This document shows positions 1 to 12,880 of a stretch of 64,000 nucleotides of DNA, in pieces; the stretch's first letter is position 1, and the number at the start of each line of letters is the position of its first letter. The notes below the pieces were generated by a model. It was not told the DNA's origin, did not search any database, and saw only the letters and a program-made list of their open reading frames with translations. The position numbers and the translations under genes were made by a program. Origin of the DNA: Cucumis sativus (taxonomy: Eukaryota; Streptophyta; Magnoliopsida; Cucurbitales; Cucurbitaceae); NCBI RefSeq assembly GCF_000004075.3, contig NC_026659.2, positions 4,402,001 to 4,466,000 on the forward strand. The letters run 5' to 3'.

Positions 1-1953
1 TACGCTCATCGATTCTCTGATGGATGTGATATGAAGCTACGTCTCTTTTGAGAGCTTTCTCAGAAGCAAAGTCCTACGCATCTAAGGTTTCACTCTCTAT
101 TCCCCTTTTCGTGTTTTGATAATGAGATAATCGATGAGAGTTCTGTTGTTTAGTAAACCTAGTAAATACGATTCATTGTGATTGTTTTGCATTTTCTCAT
201 GAATAAACTGTTGTTATAGCATAGGAAGTAGAATTGTGTTCATTTAGAGAAGGGAATGTTGTAATTATTAGTCTATTCTTTTGCATCTTTTCATTGATTG
301 ATTTCGATTTTCTCACTACAGGACATGGTTATCCACAATAGGCCTTTATCATTTCTTGTGTTGAGACACCATTTTGAGACTATTGAAAGAGAATTGGTAG
401 CAAAGTTTGATATATTGGGTGTCTATGATTCCACTCAGTATCAACAACTTTCATCAGGTATTTGAGATTTTCTTCCTATCTTTTCTTGTTTTTCTTTTTC
501 GTTACTTCTTAAATAACAACAGTATTACCGTCCATTACTCTAAAGTTGTATGTAACTAACTGTTCTTCTGCATTACCTTGATGGTTCTGAAAGATATTTT
601 TCTCTGTCACATAATGTTTTTCTATAGAGATTTTATTTTGGGTTCATTAGTAATTAGCTAGAAAAGTCATTTGGGAGATTGGTTATGAATAGAGCGAGCG
701 AGAAGGATGGGGGTATTATTTTAGTTGGTGAATTAAAGATCTCAAGAGTAGAGGTGCAAGTATCTTGATTTACTTGTTTATCCTTTGAGTTCTTTACCTT
801 TTGTACCACAGTACATTGTGGCTATGTTTAGATTCGTAGTAGTTCTATATTACTCGAATTATTAATCAAGATCCCACGTCGAATTTGTTTGGGGTTTGAA
901 CTGATAAACATTATCTCAACTAAAGATGTGCGTTCAAATATAAACTTTTGTGTTATACATGCTAACATGAAGAAATACAACATTAAAACCTGGTCTGGTT
1001 CACACAGATTCCTCAAAAGGAAATAGAATATTAACTTTCCAAGGAAAATTATGTCAGTTTTCTAGGAAAAGACCTGTCTTGAAACTATCTTTTACAATAA
1101 ATTGAAATATATGGGTGTTCGGTGACCCATAATGTGATAGGTTTGTAATGTAATATAATAAAAAATCATGTTTGGATTGAGCGTTTTGAGCCCGATTTGT
1201 GATACAAAACTCATTCTATTTCGACAGTTTTCAGTCCAACCATCTTTCTCACTGTTTTTATGTTTGACGATCTCATTTTCGTTTTGTCTTTTAGATTACT
1301 TACGCTTTCTAACACTTATTTGATTCTCAGTAATTCAAATTACATTCCAGCTCTCCAAACACCTAGATTATCCCCATGTATTCAAGATAATTGGAATCTT
1401 TCCTCTCTCGAGATGCCAATCAGCCTCAAAACTGTTTACTTGTCTACCCTCATTTCTTCCCTTTCCTCTCACTGAATCTATAACAATTTCCCATGAACTC
1501 CTTTGCTCAATACTAATATATCCTTAAGGTATTCCAACTTCTATCTAAATAACATTCGTATCTGCTCTTTGATAAGGTTGTACTTGGTGACGAATAGATC
1601 CATTCACTCATCATTGTCAATCTTCTAAAACTGTTCCTCAGAAAGAAAGTTGCTTTGTTTTAGATCAACCTTATAATTCTTGATGAAGGTGACTAGAAAC
1701 AAGATTATCTATTATATCTTCGTTCAGATGTCGGCCTTCTTGACAAGGATACGACTCAGCTAAAACTAGCAGGAAAAGAGCTCATGAAGGAGAAACAACT
1801 CTGCGATTATATTGGAAGAAATGAGAAAACTAAGGTATTTTGTCATTGGGTTTGTTCCTTCGTTTGTTTTTTTCATATAGATGACCAATTGCTCCAATTA
1901 TCTATTATCAGATCGTTCTTAAACTACAACCGAAAATTACACCCCCAAGTTGA
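1..1953 (+). CDS. CFAP298 (C21orf59/Kurly) family protein, 3' exons only, probably truncated
   Basis: Partial gene entering from the left edge. Exons inferred from GT-AG sites: up to 96 (its start is unclear, perhaps 53), 322-457, 1728-1834 and 1912-1953. The reading phase is kept across all three junctions. Exon 2 starts DMVIHNRPLSFLVLRHHFET. Exon 3 ends with KQLCDYIGRNEKTK and exon 4 begins IVLKLQP, which match the conserved KLSDYVGKNEKTKIIAKIQ block of animal CFAP298. That family is tied to outer dynein arm assembly in cilia; its role in flowering plants is not known to me. The last exon reaches TGA eight codons after the conserved block, where relatives continue for several tens of residues, so the C-terminus looks lost or replaced. 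In-frame stops at 18-20 and 27-29 mean the first visible exon must begin after them, or the copy is decaying. Family assignment is fairly secure; functionality is uncertain. Confidence 0.6.
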
Positions 1954-4149
1954 ATACTGATGCAATCTGTCAGCTATGAGTGCAACGTGCTTGACGAACC
2001 TGCTCGAGTTCAAATTCCTGCTATTATGTGAAAATTTTGAGATTTGATAGTAATGGGATATATGGAAAAGTGGACAAGATTTTGGACGTGAGAAAGCAGA
2101 TAAGATCTCAATATTTTAGTTTGATATATGATATGTTGAATATCATAATCCTTATATCATCAATGTGTTATCTCTATCTTCTGTTTGAGTAACCGATCCT
2201 ATGTTTGGGTTGTAAATTTGTTGGATTTAAACCATTCGCATAGCATTATTTTGGTTGAGTTCTTTAAATTTAAGCCAAAAAAAATGGTGAAAAGAAAACG
2301 TTAATATCTAAGCATTTATTTTCTTAATATTGAAACTCAAGTTATCATTTTCTTTCCTTTCAATCGTCCAATTTTAGTTTGAATTTTTTTTCTTCTTAAT
2401 ATTGAAACTCTATCTATCATTTTCTTTTCTTTCGGTTATCCAATTTTAGTTTGAATCCTTCTATTGAAAGTTTGAAACTAAGTAACCCCAAATATTTTGA
2501 ACGCTTGTAATCACTTTTCTATTCAAAATTAACTCACACCCATCTATTAATCGTAGACTTCTCTTATGTCCAAACTAATTTTAGGTTAAAAAAATGTAAT
2601 ACTTAATTGTATCTCGAGTATCACATATTTATACATCTCACTTTTATTATACACTTAACAAAATAATTAAAATATTACTACATATACAATTTAATAAAAT
2701 GCACAAAGATAAGTGATGTTGAAAATACCCATTCATCATGCCCATTGTTCGAGTAAGTTGTATTTACTTCTGACAGAATTAAAAAGTTCAGGTGAATAAA
2801 AAGGATTCTTCCAAGCAGAGGAAAGTAATAAAAGAAAAAAAGGTAATTTGAATATTTCCTTTATGGTTTCAACAACTATATATATATTTGTAAAATAGCA
2901 TTTAATAACAAAATGAATGCACAAAGAAGCTTTTCCAAAAAGACACCATTGTTTCTTCTGAAAAACACTGAGTTTCTTCTGGCTCTAATACTGTCTTCAA
3001 TTCTCTCTTCCTCTGATCTCTTCAACTTTTGAACTAAAAAAATTGACTAAATATTTCAACGTTTTCGTAAATCGGAAGGTTCGACCACTGGGACAATCAA
3101 TCAATATGATGTTGTGAGAAATAAAAATAGGACAGACATGAATTTATGTATTACTATTCAAAAATTGAAATTCATTGAAGAAATGTGAAATTCGTACTTA
3201 CATTATAATTCATTGAAGTTTACCAATCATAGTGGACCTATTTCAATTCAAATGCTAAATTTCATTCATTAATAAACATCCTCCATATCTATTAGTAATT
3301 TAATTAATTATCAATATTTTCGTTTAAAATTAATTAACTCAATATCAAATAAAGAATTATTCTTCTCTCAAGACTCAACAAAAGGCATTAACAAGACAAA
3401 GTATTACATGATCCTTCCTAAATAATTAGAGAAAAATAGGGGGGGAAATGCATAGATAATAAACCATTTATGTTAATCGAAAGTAGCTAATTATCTATTC
3501 AATTTCAACTTTTATGTTTGTCTGAAAAAAATCAATATAGATAGAAAAATTCAATAATTCTCCTTAGAAAAAAAATATATATATAAGCCATAACTGTGAA
3601 ATAATGTATTGACGATTTTAAAATGAAATAATACTTACCGTTGGCTAAATTGATTTCTTGAAAAAAGAAAAAAAAAAACCCAAAATTGTTATTACTTAAA
3701 AGTTTTAATTGATAAAAGTTTAATAATTTAGAGATGTAAATTAATTTTCATAAAATTGACATTATTTAAGTGGTTGTAACTATTTTTTCCCATTTGAAAT
3801 TATGTGAAATAAATGAAGGAACCCTAAAGTTGAGAAGTGAGATAAGGGGGCACACAAGAAGTCTTTTCAATCCATGATGGTGAAACTCAAGTCCCATCAA
3901 TGATAAATTGATAATAATACTCAATCTGACAAACCTTAATTCATCAATGTCTAAATCAAAGTTGTTCGAGATAAAAAAAAATGTGTTTGGTAAACTTTGA
4001 TTGAATTGGTTTTGGCTTAATGAGTGAGATTGACAACTCAATTGACAAGGTGTAGAGTTGTAGGGATTGTGTGCAAAAGATAAATTAAGAAAGCAACATT
4101 AGGTGCAAGTAGTATAAACAATAGAGAGAGGAAGTTACGCGAGAAATAT
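1954..4149. other. AT-rich intergenic region with a 72-bp tandem duplication
   Basis: No convincing gene is visible. A segment starting with TTCTTAATATTGAAACTC at 2321 recurs at 2393, an imperfect tandem duplication of about 72 bp. The rest is AT-rich sequence with homopolymer runs and short, shadow-like ORFs. Confidence 0.6.
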
Positions 4150-4482
4150 TCAAAATTTTGAAATATCTTAGTAGCTAGAGGAAAAAAAAAAGCAAAAGTG
4201 ATTCTTGTAGTGGCGGTGAGCAAAATAGGAGTCGCCTAAATTGTGAAGACGGAGTTGTGGGAGAGCAATACAAGTGTCGTGCTAGTAGGTGAAACGATGG
4301 AGTGTTGCATCCTAGATGGTGATGGTCCAGTAGCCGAAAGCATCACTAGCTAGCTTAAGCTCTAACCTGAATAGCATGGAGCGTGTGAAATTCTGTGTAA
4401 GTCAGCAAGGACCACATTAGAAGACTAAGTACTCCTGGATGATCGATAGTGAAGTAGTGCCATAAAGGAATAGTGAGTTGGA
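4150..4482 (+). other. Nuclear plastid DNA insertion (NUPT): 5' part of chloroplast 23S rRNA
   Basis: The segment follows the 5' third of plant chloroplast 23S rRNA. Recognisable blocks are CTTAGTAGC near 4168, GTGGGAGAGCAATACAAG at about 4257-4274, GTCCAGTAGCCGAAAGCATC near 4325, CAGCAAGGACCAC near 4403 and ACTCCTGGATGATCGATAG near 4430. Compared with the plastid sequence as I remember it, many differences are C to T or G to A, as expected for methylated nuclear DNA after transfer. It is a non-functional fragment of roughly 330 bp. I see no plastid sequence on either side, so the ends are approximate. Confidence 0.88.
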
Positions 4483-6035
4483 TTGTTTACGTGATTCACT
4501 TAATAAGTGGGTTGGCTAAACCCTCCCCTCCATTTACCAACTAATTCTATTTATCTTACCATTAACATTGTTCGAATAGGATATCTAACGTAAATATATA
4601 TATTATTTAAAAACACTCCATGTTAGCATTAAAAATCAATTCTAATTAATACACTTCCAAATAATGTGATTTGATATTAAAACAAAACAGTGAGAATAAA
4701 ATAAAAGTAATTGACAGTAAATTTGGGAACACATGAACGTATTATATTTAATTTTCTTACATAAAAATTATTTATTATTCTTTAATCAACTTTGAGAGGA
4801 CAAATTTTAGATGATGAAAGTATCCAAAATATATATCCTTAAAAAGACACACTTACATCATTACATGATATAGATATAGAATCATATGAATATTGAATTT
4901 TTTTTTTTTTCATATGCAAAAGAAAGAGTAGGAAATTTTTTGAAGAAAACAAAACTACTTTGTACAACAGGTGAGTATATATGAACAAATTTGAACAGAC
5001 GTATAGGTATATATATATATGTTTTATTTGGTTTATTGGGAGTGAGGTGAGGTTGTTATAATATTAAAAAAAGTAGGACAAAAGTAAGTGAGATTATATA
5101 TATGATAGATGGAGGGAGATGATCGATGAGGTAGAGTGTTGGTTGGTTATTTACTTCAAAATTAAAGATGGAAACAAGTTGATAGAGAGTGTCAGAAATA
5201 TCTAATTAACCATTTGATCAGAAACTCAGTTATTGAGTTCACAGACACATTTAATATTATTTGTTTGACCATTTATTACATTATTAATTATTATTATTAT
5301 TATTGGCTTCATCAAAAGTTAATTATTTCTTTCTGCTACTGTGTTTTGGTTGCATGTAAACCCATGCCTTTCATGCACAACCACTCACTCTGAGTATATA
5401 CATTTAGAAATGAGGGGTGAAGAAGCAACCTCTAGTGATGAAAGTGCTTCTTCTTCCAATCATTTTCTTTTTTAGTTTTAAATGTTAGGAGATCATGGTG
5501 AAAGATCGAATGATCGAAGTATTTGACGATATGTATGCATTGAATGTACGTGATCCTAAGAGTAGAATTTTCGACTATATTGAAAATAACGAAAAACAAC
5601 TTTTTATAGAAGAACCAAAACATTGAAACAACGAACTTAACCAGTGAGTGCACAATCAAATTACAAATTCTTAAACATTTAAAAAAGTGAACAATTCCAA
5701 AAGTAAAAGAGAGAAGAGAGAGATATATAACACATTATCATAGACAAATTGTCATGTATAATGTAAATTCTCCATTAGATTATTGCAAATAATATTACAA
5801 TTAAATGACTAATTCGAGAAAATTAATTAAAGAGAAACACACTTACAATTAATTAATTAGAGAGAGAAAAATTTATCAAAATTATTATCAAACAATCACA
5901 ATCAAGTTTATTTATTCAAATTCAATAGCCAAATGGGATATTACACAAAAACATACATAAGAGAGGGATAAAAAAAAACAATAATAATGCAATAATGGAA
6001 TAAGTAAAGCTTAGTTAATTATTAAGTGGTAGAGA
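4483..6035. other. AT-rich intergenic region downstream of the KCS gene
   Basis: Nothing coding is supported. It holds short AT microsatellites (for example near 5013-5022), an ATT trinucleotide run near 5284-5305 and purine-rich stretches. The last few hundred bases are presumably the 3' UTR and flank of the minus-strand KCS gene that ends at 6036. Confidence 0.5.
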
Positions 6036-8243
6036 TTAATTGTCTTTTATAAAATTAAAATCTTTATTCCTAATGAAGTTTAAAGATTCATCATAGATCC
6101 AACTATACTTCTCCATGAAAGGATTGGTCAAGGATTGAGGAGGGTAAGAATCAATACAATCCTTCCATACATTTTCATCTTCCAAATCTCTCATCACTTC
6201 CCATGCACAATTATTACACTTGAATCCTGCTCCAAAGCTTATCATTAATAATCTCTCTCCTTTCTTCAACCTCTTCTTTGCTTCCATGTACCCGAACACG
6301 TACCAAAATCCTTCACGTAAACAATGTCAAGCTATCTCAAATTCATGTCTTATTAACTTCTTGTCTATAATATAATTTTGCTATTTTTTTCAAACTTTCC
6401 TTTGAAGTTTTATCAACCCATTAGAAACGATGTTTAGAATGCTTCAAAACACTTCATATTTTGGGAAAAAAAATGTTTTCATTTTAAAGTTATGTTGTTC
6501 TAACCATTCTTTTACCAAACTACTCTTCCTCTTCTTTATTAAATCTACCCTTTTACCTGCAGATGAAGTGTTTCCGAATCGATGCAGTGCCATTCGAGCT
6601 GGCTCAAGATCGTAAGCATTGAGGCCCAAGCTCTTCCCAACGCTGTCAATAACAGCCCTCCCGCCGGGGTGAATGCAGAAGTGATCGACACCCGTCTTAA
6701 GATTCAAACCTGTAATTGGACCTTGACGTAGACCACCCCCTCCTGATCCCATGGCAGCTCCTTTTGGTGGTTTGTTCTTTTGAACAAAAGAATTAGCTAT
6801 AACATAACGAAGCAACTCTCTCAATGGCAAAATCTTTGGCACCAAAACCCTTAAATTCATTGCAAATATTTTTGAAGCTGCTTTTGGGAGGTTCTTTGTT
6901 AGCCTAAACCCACGATACCCTCGATCATCTTCAACCTTTCATACAAAATATAAATATAATTTAACTAAATTATTTTCTAGTATAACAAAACAAACTCAAA
7001 TATTTACGAAAATAATTCAATAATAATCATCATTAATTTTTTAAAAATATAATTCCATTTTTTATATATCCTTAGATTCCTTTTTATTACTATTATATAT
7101 ATATATAGATGAATGTTTGAGACTTTTTTAATATCTTTTTTAGAGAATGTTTGGGATTTTTTTAAATATCTTTTTAGAGAATGTTTGAGAATTTTTTAAA
7201 ATATAAATAAAAACAAAATTCTTTACTATACCCCTTTATTTTATTTGAAGTTTAAAAATTAGATATCCAACTATAAGGTCAATATTCAAACATTTATCAT
7301 TGTTATTTGAGCACATGACTCAATTGGTTTGTGTATATATAGATATATAGAATGTTTATCTATTAAGTCTTCAATGATAAAATGTTTCGTAATAATATTA
7401 TATTAAGAATGGAAAGAAAAAGGATGAAATTAAAATCAGTTAATTGATTACCTGAATACAACATTGGTAAGCTTCATCATTTGCACCAAGATGGGATCGA
7501 ACCAAACACTTGAGCTTCAACATGGCTTGATGTTTCAACTCTCTTTTATTAGTGAAAAGCATGGAACAACCACCCGAACGAAATAAACAATTTGAAAGAA
7601 CCATTTGTTTTTCCTTCCCAACATACCAGTTTGGTCCCATAGATTCAGTAGCAACAACAATGGCATAAGAATTATCATAACACTTAAACAAATTATTAAC
7701 CAAATCAATGGCGACAATGCTTGCACTGCATCCCATTCCTGATAGATTAAATGCCTTAATATCTTCCCTCATCTTGTAACGATTAACAATCCTAGACGTC
7801 AAACAAGGAGAAGGCGAAAACAACGACACGCTTACAACCAAGATTTTGATATCCGACGGGGAAACGAGAGTCTTTGCAAAGAGTTTGTCAAGCGTGTCGA
7901 AAATGATGTCATCCATCTCGGCAACAGCCTCACTTAACGTCGGGTTTTCTTCGTGGCCTTCAAGGACGTTTTTTGGGGCATAGGTGTGTTCGCCAATGCC
8001 AGAGCTGACGATTGTTTTGAGGAGAAATCGGTATTCTTCGAGGCCGAGGTTTTTGTTGCGGAGGACGATTTTTACGCAAGAATCTGTGTTGAGGGTTCGG
8101 GTTGGGTCGGTGGGTTTGTAGCATTGGTAGGCAAGCATGTAGCAGGAAGATTGGTTTTTCCATTGAAGGAAGAGCTTGAAGAGAGTGAAGATGGTGAAGA
8201 GGATAGTGATTAAACATAGTGCCATCATGAGTCCTCCTTCCAT
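6036..8243 (-). CDS. 3-ketoacyl-CoA synthase (KCS12/KCS19-like), three exons
   Basis: Condensing enzyme of the ER fatty acid elongase: joins malonyl-CoA to a long-chain acyl-CoA, the first step of very-long-chain fatty acid synthesis. Exons on the minus strand are 8243-7452, 6935-6557 and 6310-6036, joined in phases 0 and 1, giving 481 residues, a normal family length. One hydrophobic N-terminal segment (about residues 5-26) would anchor it in the membrane. The active-site cysteine is Cys172 in [10 protein letters not shown]. His349 and His353 lie in [15 protein letters not shown], His383 and Asn386 in [10 protein letters not shown]. All expected catalytic residues are therefore present. The start is the first ATG before the hydrophobic segment. 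The many family members with one or no intron make its two introns notable. A second, intronless KCS lies at 46.5 kb. Family certain; subgroup inferred. Confidence 0.93.
7111..7205. repeat. Three imperfect ~40-bp tandem units inside KCS intron 1
   Basis: The phrase GAATGTTTGAGACTTTTT followed by AATATCTTTTTTAGA occurs three times in a row with small changes. It lies in the first intron of the minus-strand KCS gene (6936-7451) and should not affect the protein. Confidence 0.7.
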
Positions 8244-10123
8244 TTTGGCTATGAGATTTAGGAGAAACGAAGGGTTTGTGTTTAAAAGTAGAAAAAAGAG
8301 AAAAAGAAAAAAAAATCTTTGTTGCTTATTGTTTGATCAACTAAGTAATTTGATGGGTTTCTTTTTTCTTCTTTTGGAAGAGAGAGTAGTGAATTCATGT
8401 TGTTTGGTGTTCTATGAATTTAAAGCCAAAGAAAGAGAGGGATTAGAATTAATGTTGATCACATCTTCCTTTGATTGAAAAAAATAATTATAATTTGTAG
8501 CTTTAGAGTTATATTTTCAAGGTAAGATTAAAGAATGGAGTATGTAGATGTCTCCTTCTAGTTATTATGTAAAAAAAATTGGAACCATTTTGATTGTTTC
8601 TCTGTCGTTCATTAAAGGATGAAAAATTGCCAATCAATGTTTTAGCTTTTCTTACTCCTCATCTCTCCTCTCACACAAACCAATAAGTACTAATGGATTG
8701 ATAATGTGTTATTATACACTACCATTTTTGGCGATAAAAGTAGAATTGATTAAATGCTCATTTAACAAAAGTTAAAGCATTAAATTAAAATTTCAAATAT
8801 CAACAACTAAAATGAGATCTATGCATGTATGAAGGTTAAAAGATCAAAATAAAAAATTTAAATAAATAAAAACATAGAAACGTTTCAATATGGGTTCAAC
8901 TATATGAACGGCCGGTGTACTATCGACTTCAATATTTAGTTTTGATCTCCACCTTATATATTGTCGAAGAATAAAAACTACCGTTTTAAATGGAACTACC
9001 CTCAATAAAAGAAATCATGTAGATGTATATATGTAATGAAATTAAACATGTGGTTGTAAAATATAGGTAGAACAATAATTTTGCTATATTATTTGATATG
9101 ATTGGAAGAATTTAATACAAATTTATTTGAGAGAGTGTGAAACCTTACTTTCTTTAAAGAATTTTATAACTAATTAGTGTATAAAAAAAGTGATAATTGA
9201 TTTATATGTTCTTTCTTAATATACACATGCAGGTAAGTTTACTTAAGTTCTATTCTTTTTTGTATAAACTATTATATTCAAAGTTTGTTTAGGGTTTTAA
9301 TCCAAGTTAACAATGGTAAGTACAAATTATAATGACAAACAACTCCTCTATGTATCAACAAGAAGATAAAAGAAAACTAGCAATTTTAATTCAATTTCAA
9401 TTTCTCGTGATGAGTATAGTTGTCATTTCGTATTATATATATAGAATAGGATCTCAACTTTAAACGACGTGGATGGTAACTTTAACATTCAAACCTAGTT
9501 TATTACGTTTATATTTGTGGTTAAAAGAATATTAAATTTGACGATTTGGAGTAGTTGAAATTTTAGAAAGGGATTGAAACCTTGGAAAGCATCTCATTCA
9601 TGTGATGGTTCTATTCCATTTTGTCGAGTGTAACTTCAATTTTGCGGTCCAATTTTTTACAAGATTATAGTGCTTTTTTTTTTTTTTTTTTTGTGTAATT
9701 TTAGTTCATTAAAATTTGAAATATGATACAAATATATTCAAATTGAAATTTTGAATATTAGTATTTAATAAAATGAATAAGAGTTTTAGGAATTGTGGAG
9801 TACAAAACTCCAAACTCATTTGTTTCTTAACCCATAAGAATTAAATGTGGTTTTAATTGGGCATTTAGAGAGAGAGGTGTTAATGGTGCTTTTAACCCAT
9901 AACAAAACTTTAAGCTTTTTCTTTCCCACAAGAAATATTATGTGTGTGTGTGAGGAAGAAAAAGAGAGTGCAACACAAGAGGTGTTAGCGTGAAGCACAT
10001 AGTGTCTTGAGCCCTTTTCTGTCGAAGAAAAAGCAAATTTGTGTCGAGAAGCCTTATGGGAGGAGAAGAAGAAATGCTCCAAACGAAAATTAAAGAATTA
10101 TTTAATTCTATCATCTAACTCAA
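8244..10123. other. Upstream flank of KCS and AT-rich intergenic DNA
   Basis: The first few hundred bases are the promoter side and 5' UTR of the minus-strand KCS; I cannot place a TATA box with confidence. The remainder has no recognised gene. A weak ORF of 88 codons at 9816-10082 on the minus strand matches nothing I know. Confidence 0.5.
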
Positions 10124-10275
10124 TCATATATTCTTATTGAACTAAGGGTTTCTCTTATTGTTCATTTCAAGTTACCAAAATCTATTCAATTCAAATAGGT
10201 CATATATTCTTATTGAACTAAGGGTTTCTCTTATTGTTCATTTCAAGTTACCAAATTCTATTCAATTCAAATAGG
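10124..10275. repeat. 76-bp direct tandem duplication, two copies
   Basis: Bases 10124-10199 are repeated at 10200-10275 almost perfectly; one visible difference is AAAATC versus AAATTC in the second half. Both copies contain GAACTAAGGGTTTCTC. The high identity suggests a recent local duplication. Confidence 0.9.
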
Positions 10276-11043
10276 TAGTGTTAGGCTATTTTGGTAGAAA
10301 GATTCATATATTTTTCAGTATCATTCTTGTTTTGTTTTCTATGTTTTATTTACACTGATGATCAATTAATTACGAAGTGTGAGTTTAGAATATAATTTAA
10401 TTTATTATATCTTTGGAAAGATATTTCACATGCTTGAAACTATAGGAGATATTCTCCTATTGAAACTAGAATCACTTTCTAAAAATACACAAAGAGCCAT
10501 CCATTAACTTCCTCCTTTTATATCCTAACAGATCCTTCCAGTGCGATTTTTTTTTTAATTTTTAACAATGTGTGATTTGTAGTAAACCGTATTATTTGGT
10601 TGAGGGGAGGATTTGTTTAAGCTTTCGATTGTATTGTTTAACCCATATTATTATATAAAGATTCTCCTAGTTTATGGACAAATTATGATGCGGATTATAA
10701 ATTTGGAGTCTACTAAATTGGGTATGAAAACATCAAGTACATTTCGAATTCATATGTACTCGAAAGGATAGTTCTACAACTGTACCCTTTTTAATTTAAA
10801 TACTTTTAGTATATTAACTTTTTGGTCAATTTACTTTCTTCTTAAAAATAAATTCTGTGTGAATTGCACGTGATTTATAATATCATAGTTTCAAACCACT
10901 ACAACAAACTTATCATCAATTGTGCAATTAACCCTTGCTCATTCATTATACGTCTTCATAAAAAATTAATAATTATGGTTTAACCTACAAGCCTTACAAG
11001 TATAAACAAATCTAGCATTTATAAAAGAATTTGACTAAGACTG

Positions 11044-11174
11044 TAGGGACCAATCCTGTAGGAAAGGCCCTCCAAAAATAGGCGTATGCCGCTTTGAACG
11101 ACGAGCACACGGTATTCTTTAGTAAAAGGCGAAAGAATAGTTCGCTCTGTGCTCACCGCACGGCTCCGTGGCTT
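11044..11174 (-). ncRNA. U5: U5 snRNA gene, copy 1
   Basis: Spliceosomal U5 RNA, transcribed on the minus strand. Read 5' to 3' it has stem 1 (GCGGTGAGCACA pairing with TGTGCTCGTCGT using wobble pairs), the invariant loop 1 CGCCTTTTACTAAAG that holds the exon ends during splicing, the Sm-binding site CCTATTTTTGGAGG, and a 3' hairpin closed by GGGCC/GGTCCC. Just downstream, CAGTCTTAGTCAAA fits the plant snRNA 3'-box consensus CA-N3-10-AGTNNAA. The 5' end is set about 30 bp from the TATA box and is approximate. Promoter at 11196-11246. Confidence 0.93.
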
Positions 11175-11195
11175 TAAAAGGAATATGATGATGGG

Positions 11196-11246
11196 ATTAT
11201 ATAGTCACTGGATGAATTCACTTACCAACTTCTTTCCGATGTGGGA
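11196..11246 (-). promoter_or_regulatory. snRNA promoter (USE + TATA) of U5 copy 1
   Basis: On the minus strand the USE TCCCACATCG is at 11246-11237 and a TATATAAT box at 11203-11196, with 33 bp between them. A spacing of 33-34 bp is the plant Pol II snRNA type, while about 10 bp less marks Pol III U6 genes. A palindromic CCACGTGG sits further upstream at 11346-11353. Confidence 0.92.
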
Positions 11247-12880
11247 ACTATGACTTTCCAAGGCTATTTTTGTCTTTTTAACTTATTTACTCTTACTTTG
11301 GATGCTGCTCTATTTGTTCAGATATAAGAAACCAAACAAAAGCTGCCACGTGGTTTATCCCATACAGCACTCTATTTATTCCTTTGTTTTCTTTTTTTTT
11401 TTTTAATTTTTCTGTGGAAAATTATGAACTCTTTTTTGAAATTTTGCATATATATCTGAAAATCCATAATCAATGTTGGATGGAACACAGTAGATAAGAG
11501 GATGGATTTTAGTGTTCTAATTCATCTATTGGTGTAATAGCCCAAATCCATAAATTTTGGACGATGATGAGATGTGATGATAGTTTGGTGAAATATTGCG
11601 GTGTATTTGGATTATTTTTTAAAATATTTAATTTAAAAAATAAAGAATTAGAGTGTTTGGAAACTATTTAAAACTATTTTTTAAGGGTATTTTAAATCAT
11701 TTAGTTTAAACAAAAAAAAAATTTTAAATATTATTTTATTAATTTAATCCAAACGTAACTCATAATATGAAATTATTTAGCAATTATCCCAATCGAGTAT
11801 TTGTTTAAAAAAATAGCTAATAAGTTACCTATATGAAAACTTAGAAGATGTTATTTTGAATATATTTTGAAGTTTGTTCAATTTTATTATATAAAAATGT
11901 TGGTTCTAATTTTAATATTGGTAGTTACAATAATTTTTAAATTTAACTCAAACTGTGAGGTCTATGGTTCACTCTGATATAAAAGAAAAAATTGTATATT
12001 TACATGTATTGAATTTTCTTTGTAACAAATATTATTGTTATTTAACCAAGTTTAGTAAAAACTAACTTTGGATGAATACATTTTTAATTGAAAATGTATA
12101 GATTAAAATTGAATAAACATACATTAAAGTCTATCATCCAAAATAATACCTTAACCTAATTTAAATATAGAACATGTTCACTCATATATTGTTTGTTAAA
12201 AAAATATTGGGAATGATATGATATTTGGTTGAAGTTGTTTAGGAAATCCACGTTGGAACTAATTGGAGAGAAAAATATTGGAAGAGTATTGGGCTACCAT
12301 TAATGCATTGGTTGATTACTGAACACAGTTAGGTATTTATTTGTTGAATTGACCTATATGTGAAATTGTATTGGTGTAATGGCATATATCTCATATACAT
12401 TCCAATGTTTTAAGTTATGGAAGTGAAGTGTTTCAAAGAACAAAACACCAATTAGTTGCATGTCACTGTGATGTATGAAGCTTTGCAATTTATATGGTCC
12501 TCTAGTAATCATGTATTTTGTGTATGTACATCGATGATAATGTCAAACGCCAAAATATTCAAGATAATAAAAAAAGTGAGGATGATTAGAACGCCTGACC
12601 TACTAATTTTTATTTTCGTGGAACAATCTCGTCCAATATAGATTTTGTAGGTTAATTAGTATGTTCCAAAATTTAATAGTTAAAACGTTGAGCTTCCAAA
12701 CTAGATGAAGTATACATGTAAAAGTGACTCAAACTTTTCAAAATCAAAAGATATTACTTATAATTGATCGCTTGAGCTTTTAAAATTTGTTTGATCAGTC
12801 CAAGCATAATTTTTATGATTTTCTTTGGACTAAACAAGTAAGAATCAATATATTAGTATTTAATGCAAGGGATAAGATAT

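Larger units (their letters stand above)
11041..12880. repeat. Duplicated unit A of the U5 cluster
   Basis: This segment is collinear with unit B (13465-15119 plus 18687-18930). Shared landmarks are the U5 gene, AGCTGCCACGTGG, ATAATCAATGTTGGATG, CACCAATTAGTTGCATG, and a tail containing TTTAATAGTTAAAACGTTGAG and GATCAGTCCAAG. The two have diverged widely outside the snRNA and its promoter. Unit A lacks the CACTA insertion found in unit B. Confidence 0.75.

Noticed and set aside
6430-6860. ORF-like continuation on the minus strand at 6444-6556 and the + strand ORF at 6430-6615.
   Set aside because: The minus-strand part beyond 6557 is read-through into KCS intron 2 past a clear GT donor; the + strand ORF is a shadow of the exon.
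7953-8478. Plus-strand ORFs of 86 and 100 codons opposite the first KCS exon.
   Set aside because: Shadows of the KCS coding strand and its leader; the peptides show no known similarity.
9816-10082. An 88-codon minus-strand ORF next to a small tandem repeat.
   Set aside because: No recognised similarity or splice structure; too short to claim as a gene.
11044-11174. First thought that the 130-bp repeat with GGCGTATGCCGC was an RNase MRP RNA or a MITE.
   Set aside because: Reading the minus strand gave the U5 loop CGCCTTTTACTAAAG, the Sm site and a USE/TATA promoter on the same strand, which fits U5 and explains all copies.
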